Origin: Istiophorus platypterus
Lineage: Eukaryota; Chordata; Actinopteri; Istiophoriformes; Istiophoridae
Direction of reading: 5' to 3'
Assembly: GCA_016859345.1 (NCBI GenBank)
Contig: CM029134.1
Span: 27,696,060-27,760,059 of the forward strand
DNA length: 64,000 nucleotides
The notes under the pieces were generated by a model. That model ran no database searches, was not told where the DNA came from, and was given only the letters and a program-made list of their open reading frames with translations. The translations under genes were made by a program, and so were the position numbers. This document shows, piece by piece, positions 51,101-63,100 of the stretch; the stretch's first letter is position 1, and every line of letters starts with the position of its first letter.

Positions 51101-54100
51101 GACAAACTGACAATTCAAATTTCTCTATTTACGTTTTTTTAGAACCACTCATCCAAAATACTTGAATTTGTTGGAGTACCATGAGTCCTCAGCAATACAC
51201 CCGGGAAGTCTGAAGTCGATCAGATGAGCGATTGTTGAAAAAAATTGAAGGAAAACTAGAAAGAGAGAAGATCCCTAAATTTATACTGTATCCTGGATCC
51301 TGTTGCCTGCAGCAGAGGAGGAGGGGACTACAGAGGTCCAGTAAGTTCACTTTTCTACAACTCGACTCCCCCAGAGTTTTTTGCTTTTCAAATGTCTTCA
51401 GATCCAATTGATGCACACTAAGGTGACATGATCTGTGGACATTTATTCAAACTTTATGCGGCTCCCTGTGGATACACTAAAGTCTTCACACTACTATTTT
51501 CACATATGCATACTCCATAACATACACACACAGCAACTTCTGGCTCAAGTTGACACTAAAATATGAGATTAAGGCTGTAAACTCAATTTTTCTAGTGCAC
51601 ATGTAGATGCAGTCATCATGAGAAAATCCTTTAAATGATACAGAAGTTATAAACTAATTACAATGATAAAACTTTAAATTATATTTAAATCATTTAGCCC
51701 CAGTAACCATGCTTGTATATATGCAGTGTTATTGTTCTAGGGGAAATATTACACATTTATGACTACCTTAGGTCATAACAGGGCACTGGCCCTGCCATCG
51801 ACATAATTCATGTTCTTTTATGGAATTGATCACAGCTCTTTCACCATTTGTAAAGACCCAATAAGGACAGGTATCTTTGAGAGTGGGTCAGATATCATTT
51901 GTCAGCTGAAATTTGGTCTCAAAGTTACTTAAGTGGGAAAACTGAAAATCCATAAAATAATGGACTGCACACAAGTATTCAACATAATTAACACAAGACT
52001 AAGCTTGATATGCACTAACATGGAAGCACAGGCGCGAGCCTTTCAACTTATCAAAATCATGTTTTTTGTTGCAATCCTCTAAAATTCCTTTTAGTAGATG
52101 CATAAATGTGTTTGGTGTGTGTAACGTCAACCTTACCTGTTTCAGGAAGCAGGGACACAGAGGACATGCGGGTGCAAGATCGGGTCAAAGGTCGTCTAGG
52201 AACAAAGTCCTCATCTCTGAATTGATCATACTGTGAACCTGAACCATGGGCAGACTGTCTCTCTCCTTGTCTAGCCAGCACTGCTGCTCTCCTTGGAGCA
52301 CAGTTTACAGTGGCACCTCTGGGCACTGGACTGTCCACACTGGAAGGACTAGAGCTCAGCCTTACCCCAGCCTCCCTTGTGAGACTGTCCCCAGTCTGTG
52401 CTCCGGAGGGGCCCTCCTTGCCATCATTAGTCCTTCCATTTCCTGTAGCTCTGTCAGTGGTTGTAGCTGTTCTGTGGGTAGTCCCCAACACCACCCTCCC
52501 ACATCCAGCCACCTGCCTAGATGTGGCTGCTCCTGGTCCATTTCTGACTACAGATCCAGTCACTGGCCTCATTCCGGTCCTTGCTACAGCCCCAGCACTC
52601 CCAGTGCCCTGTACTGTCCCACTGTCATCCCGTGGCCTTGCTGTGGTCTCCCCAGCCTCAGTAGTAATTCCCTTACTGTTAGTCCTCCTGCTGCTCTCAG
52701 CAGCAGCCTTCATATCTGCCTTGATCTGTTCACTGGTCACCTGACAGCTCTTCTCACAACTGCCGTTTGACACCCGTGTCTTCATCTGACTCACTGAGAC
52801 CGCCACTGATACAGCCACATTGTTGCTCCGCCGCAGAGGAGTCTTTCCCTTACCTGGGAACATGCACACACACTTTTAGGTTACACTGGCGGGGACACTG
52901 TTCACTTGCATTCATTCCTTATCTAGAACTGATTTGTTAAAAAAAAGTTTGCATAACCCCGATGAACCAAGCCTTCTTGCTTCAAAGGTTCTTAAATTTA
53001 GGTGACGGTTATTTCCTGTTTTCAGCTACAGCTGATTTCTGTGTGTGCTATGACATACACTAGGTATGTTTCCATCCACTTGTTCTTAATAGACATTTTC
53101 AATCTGTGCAGAAAGAAACCTAAGAGGAAACACTGAATATCTGAAAAAAATCTGAACATATGACAAAAAAAGTGAAATAGCAAAGCGAAACAGACTGAGT
53201 GAATAAATTATGAGGTTCATAAAGTATAAACATCCACTTAATTTTCCTGTGAGGAAAGGAAAAAAACATCACATCTGTGTTGAGTGATGAGGAGACTGGG
53301 ACCTTCCTCACATTAAGACATGAAACGGAAATGTCAGAGTTCCATCATGTTCTCTATCGTCTGAGTTTGGAATGGAGCTCTTTTAATTGTAACATTGAAG
53401 GATGGAAAACTGTGGCAACCTCCCTGACCATTTGTCTTTTTTATGCCTTTCCTTTTGTAGATTTTGTGATTGAAGTGAACTGGACTGTGCTGGGAATACT
53501 TCCTTGTCTTGAGTTTTGTTTTGTTGGATAACCACAAAATCCCAAAGTGGAGTTCCACTGCCTTCCACCCCCTTGCTATTAATAAGAAATTCATTTGTTG
53601 TAAAAAAAATAAAAATAAAAATAACCGGGGGTCATGTACATCCTTCCTGGGTTTGATATGTTCTGGAACTTTTGAAAGGTCTAAATTTGGTCAACACTCA
53701 TTAACTACCTTTTTTTGCTGATTTTCCTGAAATTCAGTTACAATTTGTGCTTTATTTGTATTGAAATCTGGCTACAGATGTGACTACTGTTTTTGTTATA
53801 TATTGTGCTAACACCTTCTGTATAGGAAGCAGGCTGCTGCAAACAGGAAGCTGGCATTAGCCTTGAAACAAGTCCTTCCTCTTCCTCGCTGTCCGAGTCT
53901 GAGATAACCAGTGGGGGCTTGGGAACAATGGCACTAGCCGATCTGCACTGCTGGACTAACCCACTGGGACCTGGAATAGCAAAGGACTTATCATTACACA
54001 TCAAAAATCAACGACATTTCTAATATATAAAATTGATGAAATTTCTAATATATAAAATGCTGATAAACTGTGTAGAAGAGGAAAATGCTGCTGTAACCTC

Positions 54101-57100
54101 TGCTAATTATGAAAGAAGAGCAGCTCCAAACCTGCTTGCTCCTCATCAGGAGGTTGTGATGTTCCAACTGGACAACTGGCTCCTGGAGCCATATCAGCTT
54201 CGTCCACTCTCACCTCGTCTTCTGCTCCTTTTAGCTCTATCTGAGGGTCTGCTTCAATGCTGTCTTCCTCCAAGATCATCTCCTCCTCTTCTTCTTCCTC
54301 ATCTTCCATGCCATTAACTTCAACTGGTGCTGTGAAAACAAACAAAACTTCTTTACTTACTTTGATCAAGGAGGTGATGTTTCTGGTCCTATTTGTGCGC
54401 ATTCGTCTGTTAACAGGCTCTCTCAGTGAGTGAGTCTGCCAGCACATCAACAGAGACATATTAAATTGAAATTGTGATAATTCACTGTTTTCCAATTTTG
54501 CTCAATTCATCTTAAGGATTGTAAATCTCAAGACGGTGTACCGGTTACACTATGTACTCATATGAGTACTTCTGAAACTTGTTCCCAATACATTAAATCT
54601 AAAATACAAGTTAAGTCCATAACAAATGAAAATGTGAAAAAGTGAAGGGACTCCAGGTGGAACTTGCCATTATGCTGCTGCTGCTGTTGCTGCCTTTGGT
54701 TGTTGTTGACAGGTGGGGGAGCAGGGGGCAGGTTGGCCTCATTATTGTGGTGGTGGTGGTTGTTGTTGTTGTCGTTGTCATTGTTGGAGTTCTGGTTGCT
54801 GACCAGTGCTGAGGACACACCAATACCAGTTCCTGCACTCAAACCTACCCTGGCACAGCCCTAAGAGACACACATAATGTATAATATACATCAGCACATA
54901 CGTTAACTTTATTAAGTGGAATCTGAGCAGAGAGTATAGCCCTGTATGCTTCATCCTGCTGTTTCTATTAGCAGTCACATCATAAAAAAACACCAGTGAC
55001 CTAGTTCCATTGGCAGCCACACATGCCCATGCCATAACCTTGCATCCACCATGTTTGCCAGATGATGTGGTGTCTTTGGATCATGAGCTGTACCTTTCCT
55101 TCTCTATACGATTCTCTTCACATCATTCTGGTACAACTTAACTTTGGTTTCATCAGTTCAAAGAATCTTGTTCCAACCCTGGGCAGGCCTTTTTAGATTT
55201 GTTCTTGCAAAGTCTAAGCCAGCATCACTCTTCTTAAGTGTTACCAGAGGCTTTCACATTGTGGTAAACCCTATGTATTTACATTCATGAAGAGGTCTCT
55301 TGATTGTAGATGTTGACAATGGTATGCCTACCTCATGGAGAGTATTCTTCACCTTGCTACATGTTTTGAGGGGTTTTTCTTTACCGAGAATTCTGTGATC
55401 ATCCACTTTAGTCGTCTTCCATGGTCTTACAAGCCTTTTGATGATGCGAAGCTCAAGAGTTCATTCTCTCTTTTTATAAATGTACCAGATTGTTGACTTG
55501 GTCACTCCTAAAGTTTCTGCCTCTTTTATTTGCATCAACAACTCTTTGGAACATATATTAAAAGTTATCATGAACAGTTATCTAATTCAAAGTCAACACC
55601 TGGAGTTAACTAAAGACCTTTTATCTGCTTCATTTGTGATTAAATAAGAAGGGAGCATGTCACACCTGGCCATGAAACTGGTTGTCAGTCATGTGTCCAA
55701 TTACATCTGAGCCCCTGAAAATGGTTATGTAAAATTTTTTGTTAAAACCCTTGAATTAAAGCTGGAAGTTGACACTTCAAGCACATCTTGATTGCTTTGT
55801 TTCAAATCAAAATATAGAGAAAATTGTGCCACTTTGCAGATACTTATTTACGTAACTGCATATAGAGTAAATGCATGTGAAAGATATGAGTGTGAGTAAG
55901 AGTGAGAGTGAGAGTGATGGATGGATGGATGGATTATGAACATACTGTATACCTTGGGTGGTTCTCTAAACATCTGGTCCAGACAGATAAACTCCAAGCT
56001 GGGCAGTAACTCTATGAACTGGGAGAAAGATTCCAGTTTGATAGCATGACAGCGAACAAGAGTGAGATCAACGAGACGGCTCCATCTGGACTGATCTGAT
56101 GACAGAAACAGGTAAAATATTACACCTCCATAGAGCAGTACAGCAATTTAATTTAAAAAGAGTCAAAAAGTGAGAGATGAAAGACAACAGCAAAATTCAG
56201 GCTCAACTGATATTCAGTACACTTTTTTTGTACAGACAAACTAAGCTCATCACAATCATACATATGGACATAAATATTAAGGTCATGTGTGACTCAAGTG
56301 TGGTCAGTGAGTCAGGGGTGTGTTTTACCTGTGATCCAATGGTGAGGGTTATGCAAGTGGGGGCAGTTGTAGATGAGCAGGTATTTAATATTAGTGAACA
56401 CCTCATTCACCACCTTTATACCAATATCAGTGATGATGCCTGGGTTTTCAATGACATCAGCCAGACCGTACTTCACCAGCTCCGAATGACTCATTTTACC
56501 TGAATTTAAAAACAAACACACATTTTTATACATCTATGACCTGAACTTATAATTTAAAGAGTTGTAATTCAATTCGTCCTGAGGACTTGGGATCTTTAAC
56601 CACTGCTGCATATCATCAAAATGCACACTCATAAAATTTTAGGACAATGTTTAATTAAAGCTGATGAGAGTGCAGTCATCAGGGAAAAAATAATCACAGC
56701 AAAATGCAGGAGAGTCTGGTGGGACTTCCTGTTACTTCCATGTCTATGAACTAAAGGGAAAATGATGGAAAATGATTACTCGCAAAATGAATAATGTTAA
56801 TAAATACAATAAAACTAAATAAAAGTCAGTGAATAAGGCAAAGTAAAGGCCAGGAGAACCACTAATTTGTCAAGAAAAGAAAAAATGTCCAGTGTTATCT
56901 GAGCCTGGTAGTGATACTTGAGAGAAGGAACTAACACTGCAGAAGGAACTCATCCACATATCCAAGATGAAGTGTCTCAAACTGAGGAAACTCTAGTTCA
57001 GCCATTTTAAGAGCTGAGAAGACTCCATCTTTGGTCAGTGAAGGCTGGATACGCAGCTCATGAAGCCTGTTAAATGCACAGAAATCATGTTATTAAATGT

Positions 57101-60100
57101 ACTGAATGCATTACAATATTCTATGTTCATCATTTTCTACTATCTTGGAGAATGTTGCATTTTTATTACAGGAATGCCAGCCACATAGTGCTTGTTTACA
57201 AGAAATCTCACAATAAACTTTTAAGTAACAATTATATCATATGGATATAGAAGATAATGCTGTGATAATTATTCTGAAATTTTGTGCCATTTACAGTGGC
57301 ATGAAAAGTCTGGAAACCACTGGTCAAAATTTCTGTTACTGTGATGGAGTAGAAGATTAACTGATCTTCAAAAGGCATGAGGTTAAAAGTGACACATTTC
57401 TATTTTAGGCAAGATTACTTTTTTATTTCCATCATTTAGAGTTTCAAAATAACAAAAAAGGAAAATGAACTGAAACAGAAGTATGGGCATGCTGCCCGAA
57501 TTGCCTCTGATGTATCACTGGTGTGTGAATGTGTGTATGTAGATAGAGCTGTATGTATAGAAAAAGCATTGTATGAATGTGTATGAGAATGGGTGAATGT
57601 GTAATGTGACAAAAGCACTTCGAGTGGTCGGTATGACTAGAAAAGCGCTACATACCTACACAGCCAGTACATAGTATCACACTTCCTTTGGCAAGTATCA
57701 CAGCTTTTGAACTACTTTTGGAGAAGTGTTTCATGTCTTGTTTAGGGGATTTTCACCCATTCTTCCTTGCCAAACACTTCTAATTCTGTGAGATTCTTGA
57801 GCTGTCTTGCATGTGCTTCTATCTATCCACACATTTTTGGTGATTGAATTCAATTCATTATTATTATCTCAGGGCACCCATATAGAGCAGGTCTAAAACC
57901 TTACTCTTCATAGTTATATGTGCAGAGATCTATCACTCCCCCATGAACAAGACCTTGGTGACAGCAGCAAGAAAAACTCCCTTATCCCTTTTTTTAATTT
58001 TAAAAAAGACAGTATTTAAAATGAATCCATTCTTCCCTCCACCAGCGAAATGTTCTGTAGTACTGGTTGCAACACAAGCCCAAAGCATGATGAAATTCTG
58101 CTCCTTTTTTCTCCACACATATCTTAATACCTTAACCCCACACATAATCTCATAATGAGAATATAAGTGACCTTATTTGGATATTCTTCATTTTAGTTTA
58201 TCACAGAATGAATAGTAATTTTTAAAAACGTGTCTCAAACATTGGTCCACAAAATACTGAATAAAACCATTAACAATTTGCTTTAGAAAATAGTGTTTTT
58301 CTTTGAGTTAGTGTAAAGAACTGATTGGCTGAGTACCTGCGAGCAGCAGTGATGATGAGGTAGCCCAAGTCCACTTCTAGGGCATTCTTACAGGCTCCAA
58401 ACACAATGGTGTGAAGGTTCCGAAATCCTCCTGGAAATACACATACACGGCATAATATTGTAATATTGTAAACCAGCCCCACAGCATGATAGAGTAGTAG
58501 CTTTTTTTGGCAGTCCACATCAAACTTCGCAGACTTCTCTCATCTAGTTTCTTGTTAGTGCTATGTCCTGGAAGCCTCTTTACAGTTTTATGACTCCAAA
58601 AAGTCTTGATAATATTACCAACTGTTGAAACAGGCATTTTTAAAATCTTTAGCAACTGAATTGTAGTCTCTGGAGTTTTTATTTTATTTGATAATACCAT
58701 TTCTGATGCTGAGATAGCTCATGTATTCACCACTGTGAAAAAGAAACTGGAAACAATCAGCCCTTTTATATGCAGTGAAGCCATCATTCGTTGGCTAACT
58801 CAGGTCATGTGAACACTTAACATTAAACACTTATTATGTTTGAGGAACTAATTAAATCTTTATTAGATTAGTGCCAATAATTGTGTCAGAGTTACTTTAT
58901 GAGTTTGTATTATTTCACTATTACCAAAGCTTTGTGCAGTAACCTTGGACTTATATATATATATATATATATAGTGTTTACATAAAATTGATTCATTTGC
59001 ATTAATTTCTGATGATATTTTGAATTATGTTCTTGAAATTTAGTAATGCCAATAATTTTGAACAGCACTGTAAATTATACACAATTCTAGGGTATAAGAG
59101 CCAAACCCACGTATGTCTGAATTTCTTAGGTAGGACCCGCACTATTTTATTACTGTGATACAAAGCTGAAAAAGATGTACGAAATGTAGAAGATCACAAG
59201 CAGTGTGTTAACATAGAGGTTGTTCCCAAAGTCAGTAGTAATCTGATTAAACTTCAATCTGAACAGGGCTTGTCACTTATGAACATGTAGAACATAAAAT
59301 GTAGTAAAAAAATCAAAAAATGCTATGCCAAAAGAAAAACCTATGGTGAATTAATCCTACTAACTAGTACCCACAGCCTTACACTATGTCACTGAATCAG
59401 TAAATGAAATAAATATTACTGTGACATGCTGTCCTCACCTGACCTCCAGCTATCCTCCACCACATGCTGGATCAGCCCTCCTAAGAAGGGAACTCTCACC
59501 AGCTCCAGCTGCTCCAGGTTTCGGGCTGATGCTAAACCAGTAACCAAGGGAACATATTTGAGGGAGTTGGTGGGCCCTGCGCAGTTCCGCATGACGAACG
59601 TCCTCAGGCTCACACAGAGAAAGTCTTTAAATGGCTGTGGTTTCGTAAGACGGACCCACTTCAGGTAAAGGTGGCGCAGCATGGACACACAGGGGATCTC
59701 TGGGACATTCACACCTACAAAAAGAAAACTTAATGTGAAGTGCGTCAGTACATCAGCTGTGATATTTGTATAACTAGGATCTCTGTATGTGCTCAAATAA
59801 GGGTCGATGAGGTTTTGAGCTTGGAAAGTTATGTTCACAAATAATTCCAAAGTGTGTACAATCTTTGATGGAGCAGGCTTCTTCTGCAACCCGGCTGGCT
59901 TTGCATACATTACATGTTTACCATTATTTTCTACAGCATCATCAAATATAATTAAAACCATCTGGGTTTGCAGAAGAGTCTGCGCTCTCAGACATCTTGA
60001 AAATCTACTACACCTTTCAAGCAACGGCAACCATTGCCCTCCGACTGAACTCTGTTTTGTGATTGGATTGGATTGTCATTATTTAGTCAGATTCAGGTGT

Positions 60101-63100
60101 AAAGACGAGTTCAAAATTAACACTTGTAACTTCAGTGTCACACTGCTTGTATCTGTACACGGATGTTGATGTATTTTTTCCACAGTGTCTTTATGCAATC
60201 TCAACACTCACAAAGAGTATGAAACTTTTCTACATACATACAAATCCTTTTTTTTTTTTTTTTTTTTTTTTAACACTAACCCTATTTTACAAATTAAACT
60301 CCATTCTACCCACGCACAAACTTGAATTTTTCATGCAGATTTATTTTAAAAGTTGATTTACACCTTCAGGCTTTTGAATTATTTGTGGACATCTCTTTAC
60401 AAGCTCAAACATATTTGACCTTAATTTGAGCTCATACTTCTGAGCTAACAGGAACACTCTACAGGCTTGTTTACTCATCCCAAAGAGAGGCACCAACAAG
60501 GATGAAGCCGACCTTCATCCAGTATGTCTCATTACTTTACTCCACTTTATTTTAGCTATAATATGGAGGCAGTAACAGGAAGTGTCAGTATGTTGCTCAC
60601 CCACTAGATGTAGGGTCTGGATCTTTGCAGTTATGGGGATGGTCAGTTTGTTTTCAGCAGGAATGGGAAAAGCTCCGTTGCGGTTGCGGAACTTTCCCAG
60701 TATGTGAACTTGGGGCATGTAGTTCCATATAGCTTCAACCAGCTCCAGATGGGATGTCTCCACACCCTGACATGAGGTTAAATAAGGTTATTTGACAAAA
60801 AATCTTAGGTCAAGGTCTACTTGCTAACTTCTTTCATTCAACCGCATCTTGCAGTTTCCTCAGTGGATAGTTCTTATTTCCATCTACTGTTCGAGGCTAC
60901 AACATGCAGTTGAAAGCCTTGGAAAAATTTAGTAATTATAAACACGAACATTCATCCTCGACCTTGGAAAAAGTGGTTTGACAAAAACTCAAGGTCCAAA
61001 AGGTTAAAAACAACACAATATACACCAATCAGCCATAACAATAAGAGTATCCTATCACTGTAAGATATCATTCTCACACTACATACTGACCAGCAGACTG
61101 GGACAGGCTTGTAGTGCCTCCAGGACTCCAGGTATACTAAAAGCCTCATAGCCTCGGACTCGTCTCCTCTCCAGGTATCGTGGGTGGAGGCCATATAGCT
61201 GCTCTAAATCAGGCATCTTCTTCAAAAGGAGAAGAAAGCTGCTGTCTGTAAAGCCTAAACCAGAAAACACAAACACAATCAGACTCTCTCCAAATGTGCC
61301 AAAACATTATCATCAACCACTAAATCAGCAGAGGTTTTGCAGCATAACCATGTTTATATCTATAGTACCATGAAAAGCACAAATACCCCAGTTTTGCACT
61401 CAAAAATAAAAAAAGGCTATTTGTGAAATAAGGTATGTAAGTATACATAAGTAGTAAACTGGTCTAAATACACACACCTGTACACATTGTCAGGCAATTC
61501 TGGAGTAGTGGACCTCCGTCCTTATCTACCAAATTCTGCAGCTAGTCGACAATACCGCTTCAACCTCCCCAAGTTTTCGGAACTCACTTTGTTTTTCTGT
61601 GGTTTCCTGCTGCAGCTCACATCCAGTTCAAGATTCTGGCGCTGATCTACCACCAGGCCTTTGTCCAAACTCTATACTCCAGCAAAGGTATATCACCTCT
61701 GAATGACTGGTCAGTCAATTGCTCAGGGGACTTAATTCTCATCTTTTTCAAAGCCGCCCCTGTTCTGGTCCCAGAGTGATGGAATTAGCTCCCAACTGAA
61801 TTTGGAACAGCAGAGTCACTGCTCATCTTCAACCCCAAGCTGAAAACCACCTTATCAGACTGCACCTCCACATCACATATAGTGGCAAGAAAACATGTGA
61901 ATCCTTTGGAATTACTGGTATTTACATATAAATTTTCCTTAACATCTGGTCAGATATTCATAAAGGTTAAAATAATAAACAAACAGTATTTTAACTAATA
62001 GACACAAATCATTGTCCTTCCTGCTCTTATCCAAATTGAATGCATCATTCAAACAATCAAAGTGTAGGCTGGAAAAAGCATAAGAACCCTGAGACTGAAT
62101 ATGTAGGTTAGAATTACTCTGACTTGTGAAGAACACTTCAATATTTTGAGTTTGTAATGAACATTAAGCATGTGCTGATGTGAACCATGCTTCACATAGG
62201 AGATCGCAAAAGACTTAACAATTGTTGATTTGCATAGAGCTGTAAGGTTTTACAAAGTCATTTCAAAGAGTCTGGATATTCATTAGTCCACGATCTAAGC
62301 TAAAATGACTCCAAAAACACAGCACAGAATGGTCATTGAATGAAAAAAAGAAGTCTGGAGGAACAGCTGACGGTTAAAGGAATCATTGGACCTGGTTTAC
62401 ATCTCTGTTCATGTCACCACACACAACTCATGGTCCATCGAGCCCTGGTGTACATGGCAGGAAACCATTGAGGAAGTTTCTGTTTTCATTAAAAAAAAGC
62501 ATGTGGACTGATGAAACTAAGGTTGAATTGTTCGGAAAGAACACTCAGCACTACATATGGCATAAAAAGATTACTGCACACCAACATGAAAACATTATCC
62601 TAGCGGTGAAGTACGGTGGAGGGAGAATCATGACTTGGGGCTTTGCTGCCTGACCTGTACACCTAACCATCATCCATTGGAACATGAACTCCCAAGTTCA
62701 TCCAGGTTCTTACAGGATAATGTCAGGGTGGCTTCTAACAGCTGAAACTCAGAAGTTGTGTGATGCAGCTGGACAATGACTAAACATTGAAGTATATCTA
62801 CTACAGAATGACTCTGAACAAAGAAAATCCCCCATCTGGATTGGGTCAGTCAGAGCCCTGACCTTAACCGCATCAGAGAAACTTTTGAATGAGCTCAGAG
62901 AGACGTTCACACCGGACATCCTAAGACTAAGACTGAGCTGAAGCAGTTCTGTAGGAAGATTGGTCCAAAAGTCAGCCTAAGGTTGATCCACATCTATAGT
63001 AAGTGCTGGTTTGAGGTTTTGGCTGCCAAAAGGAGATTTAACCAGTTATTAAATCCAATGGTTGACTGACTCTTTCCACCATCACTCTGACTGTATAATT

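Noticed and set aside
52246..52770. Long plus-strand frames (174 and 144 codons) that look Ser/Pro-rich
   Set aside because: They are antisense to the large fbxo38 exon 52137-52853, whose minus frame fits the gene in phase and in conserved motifs.
54611..54864. Thr-rich and Cys/Leu/Trp-rich frames in other phases
   Set aside because: They are shadows of the Asn/His/Gln repeat tract in the fbxo38 exon 54668-54860.
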